This document shows, one piece after another, positions 10,208 to 18,360 of a stretch of DNA of 64,000 nucleotides. How positions within the stretch are numbered: the stretch's first letter is position 1; each line of letters begins with the position of its first letter. The DNA comes from Thermotoga sp. Mc24. Its GTDB lineage: Bacteria; Thermotogota; Thermotogae; Thermotogales; Thermotogaceae. Where the stretch lies: assembly GCF_000784835.1 (NCBI RefSeq), contig NZ_JSFH01000012.1, forward strand, positions 270,346 through 334,345, given 5' to 3'. Both the position numbers and the translations under genes were made by a program. The notes under the pieces were generated by a model, which was not told where the DNA came from, did not search any database, and worked only from the letters and a program-made list of their open reading frames with translations.

Positions 10208-10226
10208 TGCCCAGGGAGGTGTAGTG

Positions 10227-10457
10227 ATGAAGACGTTTTTCCTAATCGTTCACACCATCATAAGCGTGGCTCTCATCTACATGGTCCAGGTACAGATGTC
10301 GAAATTCTCAGAGCTCGGTGGTGCCTTCGGAAGTGGAGGACTTCACACCGTTTTTGGAAGGAGGAAAGGCCTCGACACCGGTGGAAAGATCACTCTTGTC
10401 CTGTCTGTACTCTTTTTCGTTTCCTGCGTAGTAACAGCTTTCGTCCTAACGAGGTGA
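10227..10457 (+). CDS. secG: Protein translocase subunit SecG
   Basis: This 76-residue inner-membrane protein is the small accessory subunit of the SecYEG channel. It has two hydrophobic helices (about 4-23 and 52-73) joined by a glycine-rich loop (GGAFGSGGLHTVFGRRKGLD), the hallmark of SecG. A GGGAGGT site ends six bases before the ATG at 10227; a GTG three bases upstream is too close to that site. A TATAAT-like hexamer at 10203-10208 has no matching -35, so transcription probably comes from upstream. The tyrS start follows four bases after the stop. SecE is encoded elsewhere in this window at 42216. Confidence 0.93.
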   Translation: MKTFFLIVHTIISVALIYMVQVQMSKFSELGGAFGSGGLHTVFGRRKGLDTGGKITLVLSVLFFVSCVVTAFVLTR

Positions 10458-10461
10458 TGGG

Positions 10462-11667
10462 ATGACGCCGGAAGAACAGGTGAAAATTCTCAAAAGAAAT
10501 GTTGTTGACCTCATAAGCGAAGAAGAACTCCTCGACAGAATAAAAAGAAAGGGAAAACTCCGCGTGAAACTCGGCGTGGATCCCTCAAGGCCCGATTTGC
10601 ATCTGGGTCACGCGGTCGTTCTGAGGAAGTTGAGAGAGTTTCAAGAGCTCGGTCACACGGTCGTTCTGATCATAGGAGACTTCACCGCACGCATTGGTGA
10701 TCCCTCTGGAAGGAACGAAACGCGTCCCATGCTGACCAAAGAAGAGGTTCTGGAGAACGCAAAGACCTATCAGGAACAGGCCTTCAAGATACTGGATCCA
10801 GAAAGAACGGAGCTTCGATTCAACGGTGAATGGCTCGACAGGATGACCTTCGCGGATGTGATCGTTCTGGCTTCAAAGTACACGGTTGCGAGGATGCTCG
10901 AGAGAGACGATTTCGCAAAGAGATTCAAAGAAGGCATTCCCATCGCCGTATCGGAGTTTCTGTACCCGCTCGCACAGGCCTACGATTCCGTTGCCATCCA
11001 GGCAGATGTGGAACTCGGCGGAACGGATCAGCTTTTCAACCTCCTTGTGGGAAGGAAGATACAGGAAGAATACGGTCAAGAGCCCCAGATCGTCATGACG
11101 ATGCCGATCATCGAGGGAACAGACGGAAAATTGAAGATGAGCAAAAGCTACGGAAACTACATCGCTTTCAACGATCCGCCCGAGGAGATGTACGGGAAAC
11201 TCATGTCCATACCTGATGAACTCATCATAAAATACATGCACCTTCTCACGAACATCCCAGAAGAAGTGATCGAAGAGTACGAGAAAAAGATGAAGGAAAA
11301 AACGATCAATCCACGAGACGTAAAGATGGTTCTCGCGTACGAAATAACCCGTTTCTTCCACGGAGAGGAAAACGCAAAGAAGGCCCAGGAACAATTCGTG
11401 AAAGTCTTTCAAAAGAAAGAAATTCCTGACGAGATGCCGGTCGTTGAGATTTCTCAGGATAAGAACATCGTGGATCTCCTCGTGGAGATAGGAGCTGCAT
11501 CCAGCAAAAGTGAGGCTAAAAGACTCGTTTCTCAAGGTGGAGTGTACATCGACGGAGAGAGGATAGAGGACATAAAATTCACTGTAGAACCTGATGGAGA
11601 GCGAGTTTTGAAAGTTGGAAAGAGGAAGTTCTACAGAATATCAGGTGGAGAGACAAAAAAACTTTAG
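10462..11667 (+). CDS. tyrS: Tyrosyl-tRNA synthetase
   Basis: This 401-residue class I aminoacyl-tRNA synthetase charges tRNA-Tyr. The HIGH-like motif is HLGH at 47-50 (PDLHLGH, the form seen in the TyrZ-type lineage) and the KMSKS motif is intact at 225-229. An S4-like RNA-binding domain closes the protein (about 335-395, SSKSEAKRLVSQGGVYIDG). The ATG follows an AGGTGATGGG site. No T-box leader is visible. It ends just before the Omp-alpha promoter with no obvious terminator. Confidence 0.96.
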   Translation: MTPEEQVKILKRNVVDLISEEELLDRIKRKGKLRVKLGVDPSRPDLHLGHAVVLRKLREFQELGHTVVLIIGDFTARIGDPSGRNETRPMLTKEEVLENAKTYQEQAFKILDPERTELRFNGEWLDRMTFADVIVLASKYTVARMLERDDFAKRFKEGIPIAVSEFLYPLAQAYDSVAIQADVELGGTDQLFNLLVGRKIQEEYGQEPQIVMTMPIIEGTDGKLKMSKSYGNYIAFNDPPEEMYGKLMSIPDELIIKYMHLLTNIPEEVIEEYEKKMKEKTINPRDVKMVLAYEITRFFHGEENAKKAQEQFVKVFQKKEIPDEMPVVEISQDKNIVDLLVEIGAASSKSEAKRLVSQGGVYIDGERIEDIKFTVEPDGERVLKVGKRKFYRISGGETKKL

Positions 11668-11674
11668 AAAACTC

Positions 11675-11704
11675 TTGAATTTCCTTTGGACGGGATGGTA
11701 TAAT
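11675..11704 (+). promoter_or_regulatory. Promoter of the omp-alpha/omp-beta operon
   Basis: TTGAAT (11675-11680) and a perfect TATAAT (11699-11704) are spaced 18 bases apart, eight bases after the tyrS stop. The downstream gene encodes an abundant envelope protein, which fits a strong promoter. Confidence 0.75.
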
Positions 11705-11749
11705 CACCACAGGATTTAACTGTGATCAATGAGAAGGGAGGTTTGTCCC

Positions 11750-12952
11750 ATGAAGAGAGTTCTTCTTACCGTTGCAATGCTGTCCGTTTTCTTCTCAGCG
11801 ATGTTCGCGTTCTTCCCTGATGTTCCAAAAGATCACTGGGCTTACGAGTACGTCTGGAAGCTGTGGCAGAGGGGTATCTTCATAGGTTATCCGGACGGCG
11901 AGTTCAAAGGGGACAGGTACATCACCAGATACGAAGCAGCGACTGCGGTGAGCAGGCTCCTCGATTTCATCGAACAGAAGATGCTTGCAGGTGCTTCAGG
12001 TGATCTGGCACAGGTTGTTGGAAATCTCTCCGACAAGTACATGGCCCTCGAGGAGAAGGTTAACGGTCTCACCGGCATACTGGACACTCTGGCATCCCAG
12101 ATAGGTACCACTCAGGCCAATCTCACAGAAACCGAAAGAGAACTGCTCGAGAAGATCGATTCTGTGAAAGAAGAGATCGAGATGGAGTTCGACAAAGAGA
12201 TCTCGCTCAACAGAGAAGTTGTGAACAACATCGGGCTCAAACTTGGAAATCTCTCCAGAGACTACGAAAGATACAAGGAGAATGTGGACGCAAAGATCTC
12301 TGAAGTGAACGAAAAACTCGCAGCCCTTGAAAAGGACCTTGGAAACAAGATCGCCGATCTCGAAGGAATAGTCAATCTACACGAGAAAGACATCATAAAC
12401 ATTTACAACAAGATCAGTTCCGTTAACGAGGAACTCAACAACAAGATCGCCGCGACAGAAGAGAAACTCTCCAGAAGAGACGAAGAAATCTCCGCAATGG
12501 TCGAACTCCACGAAAAGGACATCATAAACCTCTACAACAAGGTCGCTGCACTCAACGAAGATCTCAGCAAAAAAATACTTGACACGAAAGCCGAACTTTC
12601 TGCTAAAATAGAGTCACAGGAGAAAACGCTGAACATGGTCTACACAAAACTCCTCGACACAGAAAGCAAATTGAACGATGAGATTTCCGCTCTCAAAGAA
12701 AAGGATGCAGAGATACAGAAGACGGTTGATCTTCATGAACAGGATATTGTCAACCTCTACGGAAAAACATCATCTCTCGAAGAAGAGCTCAACATGAAGT
12801 ACAGTGAGACCAACGAAAAGATCGATCAGGTGAAGGCGGAACTCGAGAGCAAGATCGAAAGCGTGAAGGCTTACAACAGAAATCTCAGTATTCTCACAGG
12901 CGCGTTCTTTGGAATTCTCGGTCTCATTCTGATTGCAATCAGTGGTAAATAA
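11750..12952 (+). CDS. ompA1: Outer sheath (toga) protein Omp-alpha, SLH domain plus coiled-coil rod
   Basis: This 400-residue protein matches the known Thermotoga Omp-alpha in length and design: a rod spanning the space between peptidoglycan side and outer sheath. Residues 1-20 are a signal peptide (ends SAMFAF). One SLH domain follows (FPDVPKDHW at 22-30, then GYPDGEFKGDRYITRYEAATAV). A long coiled coil occupies about 90-375 and contains three copies of an LHExDIxNxY motif. A hydrophobic helix near the C-terminus (LTGAFFGILGLILIAISGK) is the membrane anchor. The ATG at 11750 was chosen because AGGGAGG lies eight bases upstream and the signal peptide begins there. It is followed without terminator by Omp-beta. 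Confidence 0.93.
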   Translation: MKRVLLTVAMLSVFFSAMFAFFPDVPKDHWAYEYVWKLWQRGIFIGYPDGEFKGDRYITRYEAATAVSRLLDFIEQKMLAGASGDLAQVVGNLSDKYMALEEKVNGLTGILDTLASQIGTTQANLTETERELLEKIDSVKEEIEMEFDKEISLNREVVNNIGLKLGNLSRDYERYKENVDAKISEVNEKLAALEKDLGNKIADLEGIVNLHEKDIINIYNKISSVNEELNNKIAATEEKLSRRDEEISAMVELHEKDIINLYNKVAALNEDLSKKILDTKAELSAKIESQEKTLNMVYTKLLDTESKLNDEISALKEKDAEIQKTVDLHEQDIVNLYGKTSSLEEELNMKYSETNEKIDQVKAELESKIESVKAYNRNLSILTGAFFGILGLILIAISGK

Positions 12953-12986
12953 AACCAAAATTTATTCTGAGGGGAGGTAAGATGTT

Positions 12987-14240
12987 ATGAAGAAGTTGCT
13001 CGCTCTTTTCCTGGTACTGGGTCTTTTAGTCACAGCAGCGTTTGCCTACGAAGACGTCGTTAAAGTCAATGTCTCCGGAACTGGCTACTTCAACGCGTAC
13101 CTCGACGAAGAAGGCATCGACCTCGAAGGTGGAATCAGTGATTTGTCTGTGTCCATTTCTCCAAGCTCTGGCAGTGTAACAGCACCGGCTACCATTACAG
13201 CAGAGTTTTCCATTGACGTCCTTGGAAAAACAGCTTCTCTCAGCAAGATAGCCATCACAACAGATCTGTTCGATCTCACTTACTACAACGATGATATCTA
13301 TGGGGATGGCTATGTGTTCTACTACGTAGGAGACAGAACACTTGAATTCACACCAAAACTCGGTTTTGAAGGAATCTCTCTGACCGTATACTTTGCAGAC
13401 ATCGTTTCTGAAACGGACCTTACCGACGCTACAAACAATACCAACAACTACTTCGACGATGCCGTTGCTCTGAAACTCGGCGTGACAAACCTTGATCTTC
13501 TCGATGCAACACTCTTTGGTGCGTTCTATGATACCGATACGAACAATGCTACAAGCGCGTATGGCTACGCTGCCCACTTGAACCTCACTGGAAAAGATAT
13601 CCTTGAGAATCTTGTCGTTGATCTTGCCTACGCTTATGAAGCAACTAGCGTGTATCTGGTTGAGGCACAGTACAGCAAGTCCTTTGAAATGGAACCTGTT
13701 ACTCTGACTGTATCTCCACACTTTGTGTATTCTGAAGGAACTCCAACGTACTACGACGATGATTCTATTGATGACGATGATTGGGCTGCTCCTTGGAACT
13801 CTAAATTCGTAGAAGTTGGTCTCAAAGCAGAAGCCGGTGTCACCGATGAGGTTACATTCGGCGTTGAACTGACACCGAAATATGACCTTGCTGCCAATTC
13901 CTTCAGTCTCCCCGTGGAACTTGCCCTTGCTTACGACTCCGATGTAGCAGATGCAAATGTGAAAGCTTCCTGGACCGATGCAGTTGCTTCTGCTACCGAC
14001 GTTACGATCGATGCAGATCTTACAGTCACCGCTGTTGAAAACCTCACAGTCAAGGCAGCAGCAAGATATCTGGTTGCCAGCAACGAACTGGGTTACAATG
14101 TAGACGCCAGCTACGTCTACGGACCTCTCACAACAGGATTCTTCTTCGGAACATTGTTTGATTCCAACAGTGATGGTACCGCTGACATCAACGATTACTT
14201 CACCTGGTACCTGTACCTGAAAGCCTCCGTTGCATTCTAA
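12987..14240 (+). CDS. ompB: Outer sheath beta-barrel protein Omp-beta (porin-like)
   Basis: This 417-residue exported protein is the partner of Omp-alpha and the likely main porin of the toga. A clean signal peptide (MKKLLALFLVLGLLVTAAFA) precedes the mature chain. The body alternates polar and hydrophobic residues in short strands, is rich in Asp, Tyr, Thr and Val, has few basic residues, and ends with an aromatic residue (YLYLKASVAF), as outer-membrane barrels do. A GAGGGGAGG site precedes the ATG. The 34-base gap from Omp-alpha has no terminator, while a strong one follows this gene, so the pair is probably one transcript. Confidence 0.88.
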   Translation: MKKLLALFLVLGLLVTAAFAYEDVVKVNVSGTGYFNAYLDEEGIDLEGGISDLSVSISPSSGSVTAPATITAEFSIDVLGKTASLSKIAITTDLFDLTYYNDDIYGDGYVFYYVGDRTLEFTPKLGFEGISLTVYFADIVSETDLTDATNNTNNYFDDAVALKLGVTNLDLLDATLFGAFYDTDTNNATSAYGYAAHLNLTGKDILENLVVDLAYAYEATSVYLVEAQYSKSFEMEPVTLTVSPHFVYSEGTPTYYDDDSIDDDDWAAPWNSKFVEVGLKAEAGVTDEVTFGVELTPKYDLAANSFSLPVELALAYDSDVADANVKASWTDAVASATDVTIDADLTVTAVENLTVKAAARYLVASNELGYNVDASYVYGPLTTGFFFGTLFDSNSDGTADINDYFTWYLYLKASVAF

Positions 14241-14261
14241 TCCAAAACCACAGCAAATCAA

Positions 14262-14290
14262 CCCCCGGCACTTGCCGGGGGTTTTGTTTT
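14262..14290 (+). terminator. Intrinsic terminator of the omp operon
   Basis: CCCCCGGC / GCCGGGGG with loop ACTT, followed by TTTTGTTTTG. Its 3' arm also contains the -35 element of the tRNA-Ser promoter. Confidence 0.9.
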
Positions 14291-14300
14291 GTTGTATAAT
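14272..14300 (+). promoter_or_regulatory. tRNA-Ser promoter embedded in a terminator
   Basis: TTGCCG (14272-14277) and TATAAT (14295-14300) are exactly 17 bases apart. The -35 lies in the loop and descending arm of the omp terminator, and the -10 is nine bases before the mature tRNA-Ser. Confidence 0.7.
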
Positions 14301-14308
14301 TTAGAACT

Positions 14309-14397
14309 GGAGGCGTGTCCGAACTGGCTAAGGAGCCGGTCTTGAAAACCGGTGGGCCGGAAGGCCCGTGTGGGTTCGAGTCCCACCGCCTCCGCCA
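14309..14397 (+). tRNA. tRNA-Ser (TGA)
   Basis: A class II tRNA of 89 nt with a long GC-rich variable arm (GGGCCGGAAGGCCC). Acceptor GGAGGCG/CGCCTCC, anticodon loop CTTGAAA (anticodon TGA), discriminator G and encoded CCA. Confidence 0.97.
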
Positions 14398-14421
14398 GCC
14401 CCGCACGGGGCTTTTCTTTTT
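14397..14421 (+). terminator. Intrinsic terminator directly after tRNA-Ser
   Basis: AGCCCC / GGGGCT with loop GCAC starts at the terminal A of the encoded CCA and is followed by TTTTCTTTTT. The ribosome-binding site of the nicotinamidase gene begins immediately after the T-run, with no second promoter visible. Confidence 0.8.
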
Positions 14422-14434
14422 AGGGGGTGAAAAC

Positions 14435-14959
14435 GTGAGAGCGCTTCTTGTGATAGACCTTCAGAGAGATTTCGTGGACAGAGGAGGTGCTCTCTACTTC
14501 GAAGGTGCGGAAAGGGTGATCGACCCCGTTTTGAAATGGGTTGAAGAGTTCAAAAAGGAGAACCTCCCCATCATCACCACCCAAGACTGGCATGATCCTG
14601 AAGACAGAGAATTCAGCCTCTGGCCGAAACACTGTGTTGCGAACACCGATGGTGCAAGACTCACCGAAAAGCTCGAGAAAGCCCTGGAAGACTATCCCAA
14701 TCACTTCTCTGTGAAGAAAAACCGATACAGTGCCTTCTACAACACAAATCTTGAAAAGGTAATCAGGGACAACGAAATAGACGAAGTCTACGTCTGTGGA
14801 GTTGTAACACACATTTGTGTACTCTTCACCGTTGAAGAGTTGAGAAACAGGGATATCCCTGTTAAAATAATCACTGAAGGCGTTGCTTCTTACGATGAAG
14901 GGCTTCACCGTTTTGCACTGAGAGAAATGAAAGAAATCTTAGGAGCAGAACTCATCTGA
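14435..14959 (+). CDS. pncA: Nicotinamidase (isochorismatase-fold amidohydrolase)
   Basis: This 174-residue cytoplasmic enzyme should convert nicotinamide to nicotinate in NAD salvage. The catalytic triad is visible: D8 (LLVIDLQRDF), K94 or K95 (FSVKKNRYSAF) and C128 in GVVTHICV. Metal-ligand residues D51 and H53 sit in DWHDPEDREF with H66 in WPKHC, the PncA pattern rather than a generic isochorismatase. The GTG at 14435 follows AGGGGGTGA; upstream in-frame starts would fall inside tRNA-Ser. The next gene, nicotinate phosphoribosyltransferase, uses its product, and their coding regions are almost contiguous. Confidence 0.92.
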   Translation: MRALLVIDLQRDFVDRGGALYFEGAERVIDPVLKWVEEFKKENLPIITTQDWHDPEDREFSLWPKHCVANTDGARLTEKLEKALEDYPNHFSVKKNRYSAFYNTNLEKVIRDNEIDEVYVCGVVTHICVLFTVEELRNRDIPVKIITEGVASYDEGLHRFALREMKEILGAELI

Positions 14960-14969
14960 GGTGATCAAT

Positions 14970-16265
14970 GTGAAAAGACTCAGTCCAGAGGTCTTCAAGG
15001 TTCCCATCGACCGCATCAGAAACGGTTACTACTCCGATATTTATTTCATAAACTACGTGAAAGTCCTGAAGAAAGACAACCACCATCCACGGGTGTACTA
15101 CCAGTTCTTTCCGAGAAAAGACGCTACTATCTGTGGAATTGACGAGGCTCTCGCCATCTTGAAGTTCTGCACAGGATACTACAGAGACGAAGAAAAAGCA
15201 AGAGAGCTCTTCGAGGAGATCTTGAAAATAGACAAAGAAATGCAGGCAGCTTCAGTTGAAATGAACGTTCAGAGGATTCTGGAGCTCACTCAGAAAAAGT
15301 GGGACCTCAGATTGAAATTGAACGATCTGTGGGTTGACAAATGGGAAGAAATAGAAGTACACGCCCTCTACGACGGCGAGGAAGCGAAAGAAGGAGAGCC
15401 AGTAATGACGATAGAAGGAGATCCCACCTATTTCGGGTATCTTGAGACGGTTCTCCTTGGGGTGATTGCAAGAGCAACCAGCACGGCGACTGCCGTCAAG
15501 AAAGTAGTGAAAGCGGCGAGAGGAAAACCCGTGCTTTTCTTCAGCGCCCGTTTCGATCACTACTGGGTCCAAGCAACGGACGGCTACGCAGCGCTCAAGG
15601 CCGGAGCTTTTGGAGTTTCGACGGACGCGAACGCGGACTACTGGGGCGTCAAATCGATGGGAACGATGCCGCATGCTCTGATAGCTTGCTACGACGGAAA
15701 GACCGAAGATGCTGCCATCGCGTTCGATATTCACATGGAGGAAGACGTGAACAGGATCATTCTTGTGGACTGGGACAACGATGTGATAGGAACGACCTTC
15801 AGGGTCATCGAAAAATTCTACGAGTACGTGATGAAAAAGCCGTTCAAACTCGGAGTGACAGATCCTTCACCGATCATAGGTCCCGGAAAGAACAAGATAT
15901 GGGGTGTGAGGTTCGACACTTCCGGGAATCTAAGAGATAAATCCGTGGTACCAAAGGACGAGTCTTCCTTTGGGGTGTGCCCGGAACTCGTCTGGAGAGC
16001 CCGTCAGGAGTTCGACAGAGTGGGGCTCAAGGATCTGAAGATAGTCGTCTCTGGAGGATTCGACGAGAAGAAGATAGATCTCTTCGAAAGACTCGGAGTT
16101 CCTGCAGATGCTTATGGTGTTGGATCTCGCCTTCTGAGGGAGAAAGTGGACATCACAGCCGATATCGTTGAAGTCAATGGTAGACACTGTGCGAAGGTGG
16201 GAAGGTACAAGATAGAAAACCCCAGACTGAAAAAAGTGGAGAAGCGCTACTGGGAAGAAGAGTGA
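14970..16265 (+). CDS. pncB: Nicotinate phosphoribosyltransferase
   Basis: This 431-residue enzyme should join nicotinate to PRPP to make nicotinate mononucleotide, completing salvage begun by the upstream nicotinamidase. Family features include the N-terminal [14 protein letters not shown] segment, the [23 protein letters not shown] stretch around the phosphohistidine and PRPP region, and [11 protein letters not shown] with GVGSRLL near the end. The GTG at 14970 was preferred because GAGGTG ends five bases before it; a GTG at 14961 overlaps that site. The sequence resembles the subgroup found in archaea and some thermophiles more than the E. coli form. Confidence 0.88.
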
Positions 16266-16278
16266 GGAGGTGGATGGA

Positions 16279-17160
16279 ATGGAAATCAAAAAGGGCACCT
16301 GGATCATAAAGAAAGGTTTTGCGGAGATGTTCAAGGGTGGCGTCATCATGGACGTCACCTCTGCTGAACAGGCAAAGATCGCAGAAGAAGCGGGAGCAGT
16401 CGCCGTCATGGCCCTCGAAAGGGTTCCCGCCGATATCAGAAAAGAAGGTGGAGTCGCAAGGATGGCTAGCATCGCAAAGATCAGAGAAATCATGGAAGCA
16501 GTGTCCATCCCTGTGATGGCGAAGGTGAGAATCGGTCACATAGCCGAAGCAAAGATACTGGAGGAACTCGGAGTTGACTTCATCGACGAATCCGAAGTCC
16601 TCACACCAGCTGACGACAGGTTCCACATCAACAAACACGAATTCAAAGTGCCCTTTGTCTGCGGTGCAAGGGATCTCGGGGAAGCTCTCAGAAGAATAGC
16701 GGAAGGTGCAGCCATGATCAGAACGAAGGGAGAAGCCGGAACGGGAAACGTTGTAGAAGCAGTGAAGCACATGAGAAGGGTGATGGAACAGATAAAACAG
16801 GTGACGAAGATGGAAGACGAAGAACTCGTCGCTTACGGAAAAGAAATAGGAGCTCCCGTCGAGCTTCTCAGAGAGGTCAAGAGACTTGGAAGACTTCCCG
16901 TTGTGAACTTCGCAGCGGGTGGTGTGGCAACTCCTGCGGATGCGGCTCTCATGATGATGCTCGGAGCAGATGGAGTGTTCGTGGGATCCGGTATCTTCAA
17001 GTCCAAGGATCCGAGAAAGATGGCGAAAGCCATGGTGCTGGCCGTTACCTACTGGGACAATCCAAGGATACTCCTCAAGATCTCCGAAGACATAGGAGAG
17101 CCGATGAGAGGGCTCGATGTCGAAGAACTCGAAGTGAGAATGCAGGAGAGAGGGTGGTAA
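16279..17160 (+). CDS. pdxS: Pyridoxal 5'-phosphate synthase subunit PdxS
   Basis: This 293-residue TIM-barrel synthase builds PLP from ribose 5-phosphate, glyceraldehyde 3-phosphate and ammonia supplied by PdxT. The imine-forming lysine is K82 in VMAKVRIGH; the second lysine lies in [10 protein letters not shown], and the phosphate-binding GVFVGSGIF loop is present. The ATG at 16279 has GGAGG eight bases upstream; a GTG at 16270 lies within that site. The pdxT gene starts three bases after the stop, as in the usual pair. Confidence 0.97.
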
Positions 17161-17163
17161 AGA

Positions 17164-17730
17164 ATGAAGATAGGCGTTCTGGGTGTTCAGGGAGACGTCA
17201 GAGAACACGTGGAAGCTCTCCATAAACTCGGAGTTGAGACCCTGATAGTGAAACTTCCAGAGCAGCTGGACATGGTGGATGGCCTCATTCTGCCCGGTGG
17301 AGAATCGACCACCATGATAAGAATTCTCAAAGAGATGGATATGGATGAAAAGTTGGTGGAAAGAATAAACAACGGCCTTCCCGTCTTTGCAACGTGTGCC
17401 GGTGTGATCCTTCTCGCAAAGCGCATCAAAAACTACTCTCAGGAAAAACTAGGAGTTTTGGACATAACCGTTGAAAGAAATGCCTACGGAAGACAGGTCG
17501 AAAGTTTTGAGACGTTTGTAGAGATACCCGCTGTAGGAAAAGATCCGTTCAGAGCCATTTTCATAAGGGCTCCGAGGATCGTTGAAACAGGAAAGAATGT
17601 GGAAATTCTGGCAACTTACGACTATGATCCTGTTCTAGTGAAAGAAGGAAATATACTCGCGTGCACGTTTCACCCAGAACTCACCGACGATTTGAGACTG
17701 CACAGATACTTCCTGGAGATGGTGAAATGA
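17164..17730 (+). CDS. pdxT: Pyridoxal 5'-phosphate synthase glutaminase subunit PdxT
   Basis: This 188-residue class I glutamine amidotransferase releases ammonia and channels it to PdxS. The nucleophile is C78 in FATCAG, with H170 and E172 in TFHPELTDD completing the triad. LILPGGESTT at 41-50 forms the oxyanion region. The start is an ATG three bases after pdxS, and the stop overlaps the next ATG by three bases, so the following GGDEF-like gene is translationally coupled to vitamin B6 synthesis. Confidence 0.97.
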   Translation: MKIGVLGVQGDVREHVEALHKLGVETLIVKLPEQLDMVDGLILPGGESTTMIRILKEMDMDEKLVERINNGLPVFATCAGVILLAKRIKNYSQEKLGVLDITVERNAYGRQVESFETFVEIPAVGKDPFRAIFIRAPRIVETGKNVEILATYDYDPVLVKEGNILACTFHPELTDDLRLHRYFLEMVK

Positions 17731-18356
17731 AAGTGAAGATTGATCTGGAAGATGAAAAACTCCGTGAACGAATAGCCAGTATCGTTCAAGAGGCAGGTTT
17801 TTTCATAAATGAATCGGCGGATGTGATCATCACCGACGATTTGAAAAAACAGGGTCGGTGGGTGATTCTGGTTTCAAAGAACGTACCTGAAAATATCCCG
17901 GAAGGTGTGCTGGACGTGATCGATCCACGCCTTCCGGACTTTTTGCTGAGAAGAAAATTCGAAATGATGAAGGTGTACCTGATATTCCCATTTGGTATCC
18001 TCAGCTATCTCGAAGACGAATTCGAAAAATCAAAGCGATACGGATTTCCACTTTCTGTTATCTATCTCTTCTTCGAAGATGACGGTACGGCAAGACGTGT
18101 CTATGAACTCCTTCGAGAACTTTTGAGGTCTTCTGATAGATTCGATTTCCTGAAGAGAAACGAAATAATGATCGTTCTTCCCGGAACATCGAAAGAAGGC
18201 GCGGAAAGACTCCTCAAAAGGTTGAAGAGAAAGTTCCTGAGATTGGACTGGACAAAACAGCCGATGCTCGAGTACGGAGTCGCCCAGGTCGAAGACTGGA
18301 TGGAAACCGTTGAAGATCTGCTTGCATCTCTTGAATCCTCTCTGAGGAGGTTGTAA
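17727..18356 (+). CDS. Degenerate GGDEF-like domain protein
   Basis: This 209-residue soluble protein has no signal peptide. The first 80 residues look like a small alpha/beta domain (ADVIITDDL, WVILVSKNVP), possibly a receiver or other sensory fold that I cannot assign. Residues about 93-205 follow the layout of a diguanylate cyclase domain: FEKSKRYGFPLSVIYLFF, RELLRSSDRFDFLKRNEIMIVLPGTSKEGAERLLKRLK, and YGVAQ. The GGDEF box is replaced by KRNEI, so cyclase activity is unlikely. The ATG overlaps the pdxT stop. The assignment rests on pattern recognition only. Confidence 0.5.
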   Translation: MKVKIDLEDEKLRERIASIVQEAGFFINESADVIITDDLKKQGRWVILVSKNVPENIPEGVLDVIDPRLPDFLLRRKFEMMKVYLIFPFGILSYLEDEFEKSKRYGFPLSVIYLFFEDDGTARRVYELLRELLRSSDRFDFLKRNEIMIVLPGTSKEGAERLLKRLKRKFLRLDWTKQPMLEYGVAQVEDWMETVEDLLASLESSLRRL

Positions 18357-18360
18357 AAAT

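Noticed and set aside
10203..10208. TATAAT before secG as a promoter
   Set aside because: It lies over the uvrA stop with no -35 at a workable distance, so it is not listed as a promoter.
13026..14261. 411-residue minus-strand frame opposite Omp-beta, cysteine-rich
   Set aside because: It mirrors the repetitive GCA/ACA-rich codons of Omp-beta; the many Cys arise from antisense of Ala/Thr codons. No start signals or promoter are present.
16174..17223. 349-residue minus-strand frame opposite pdxS
   Set aside because: Antisense shadow of a highly conserved gene with no family resemblance.
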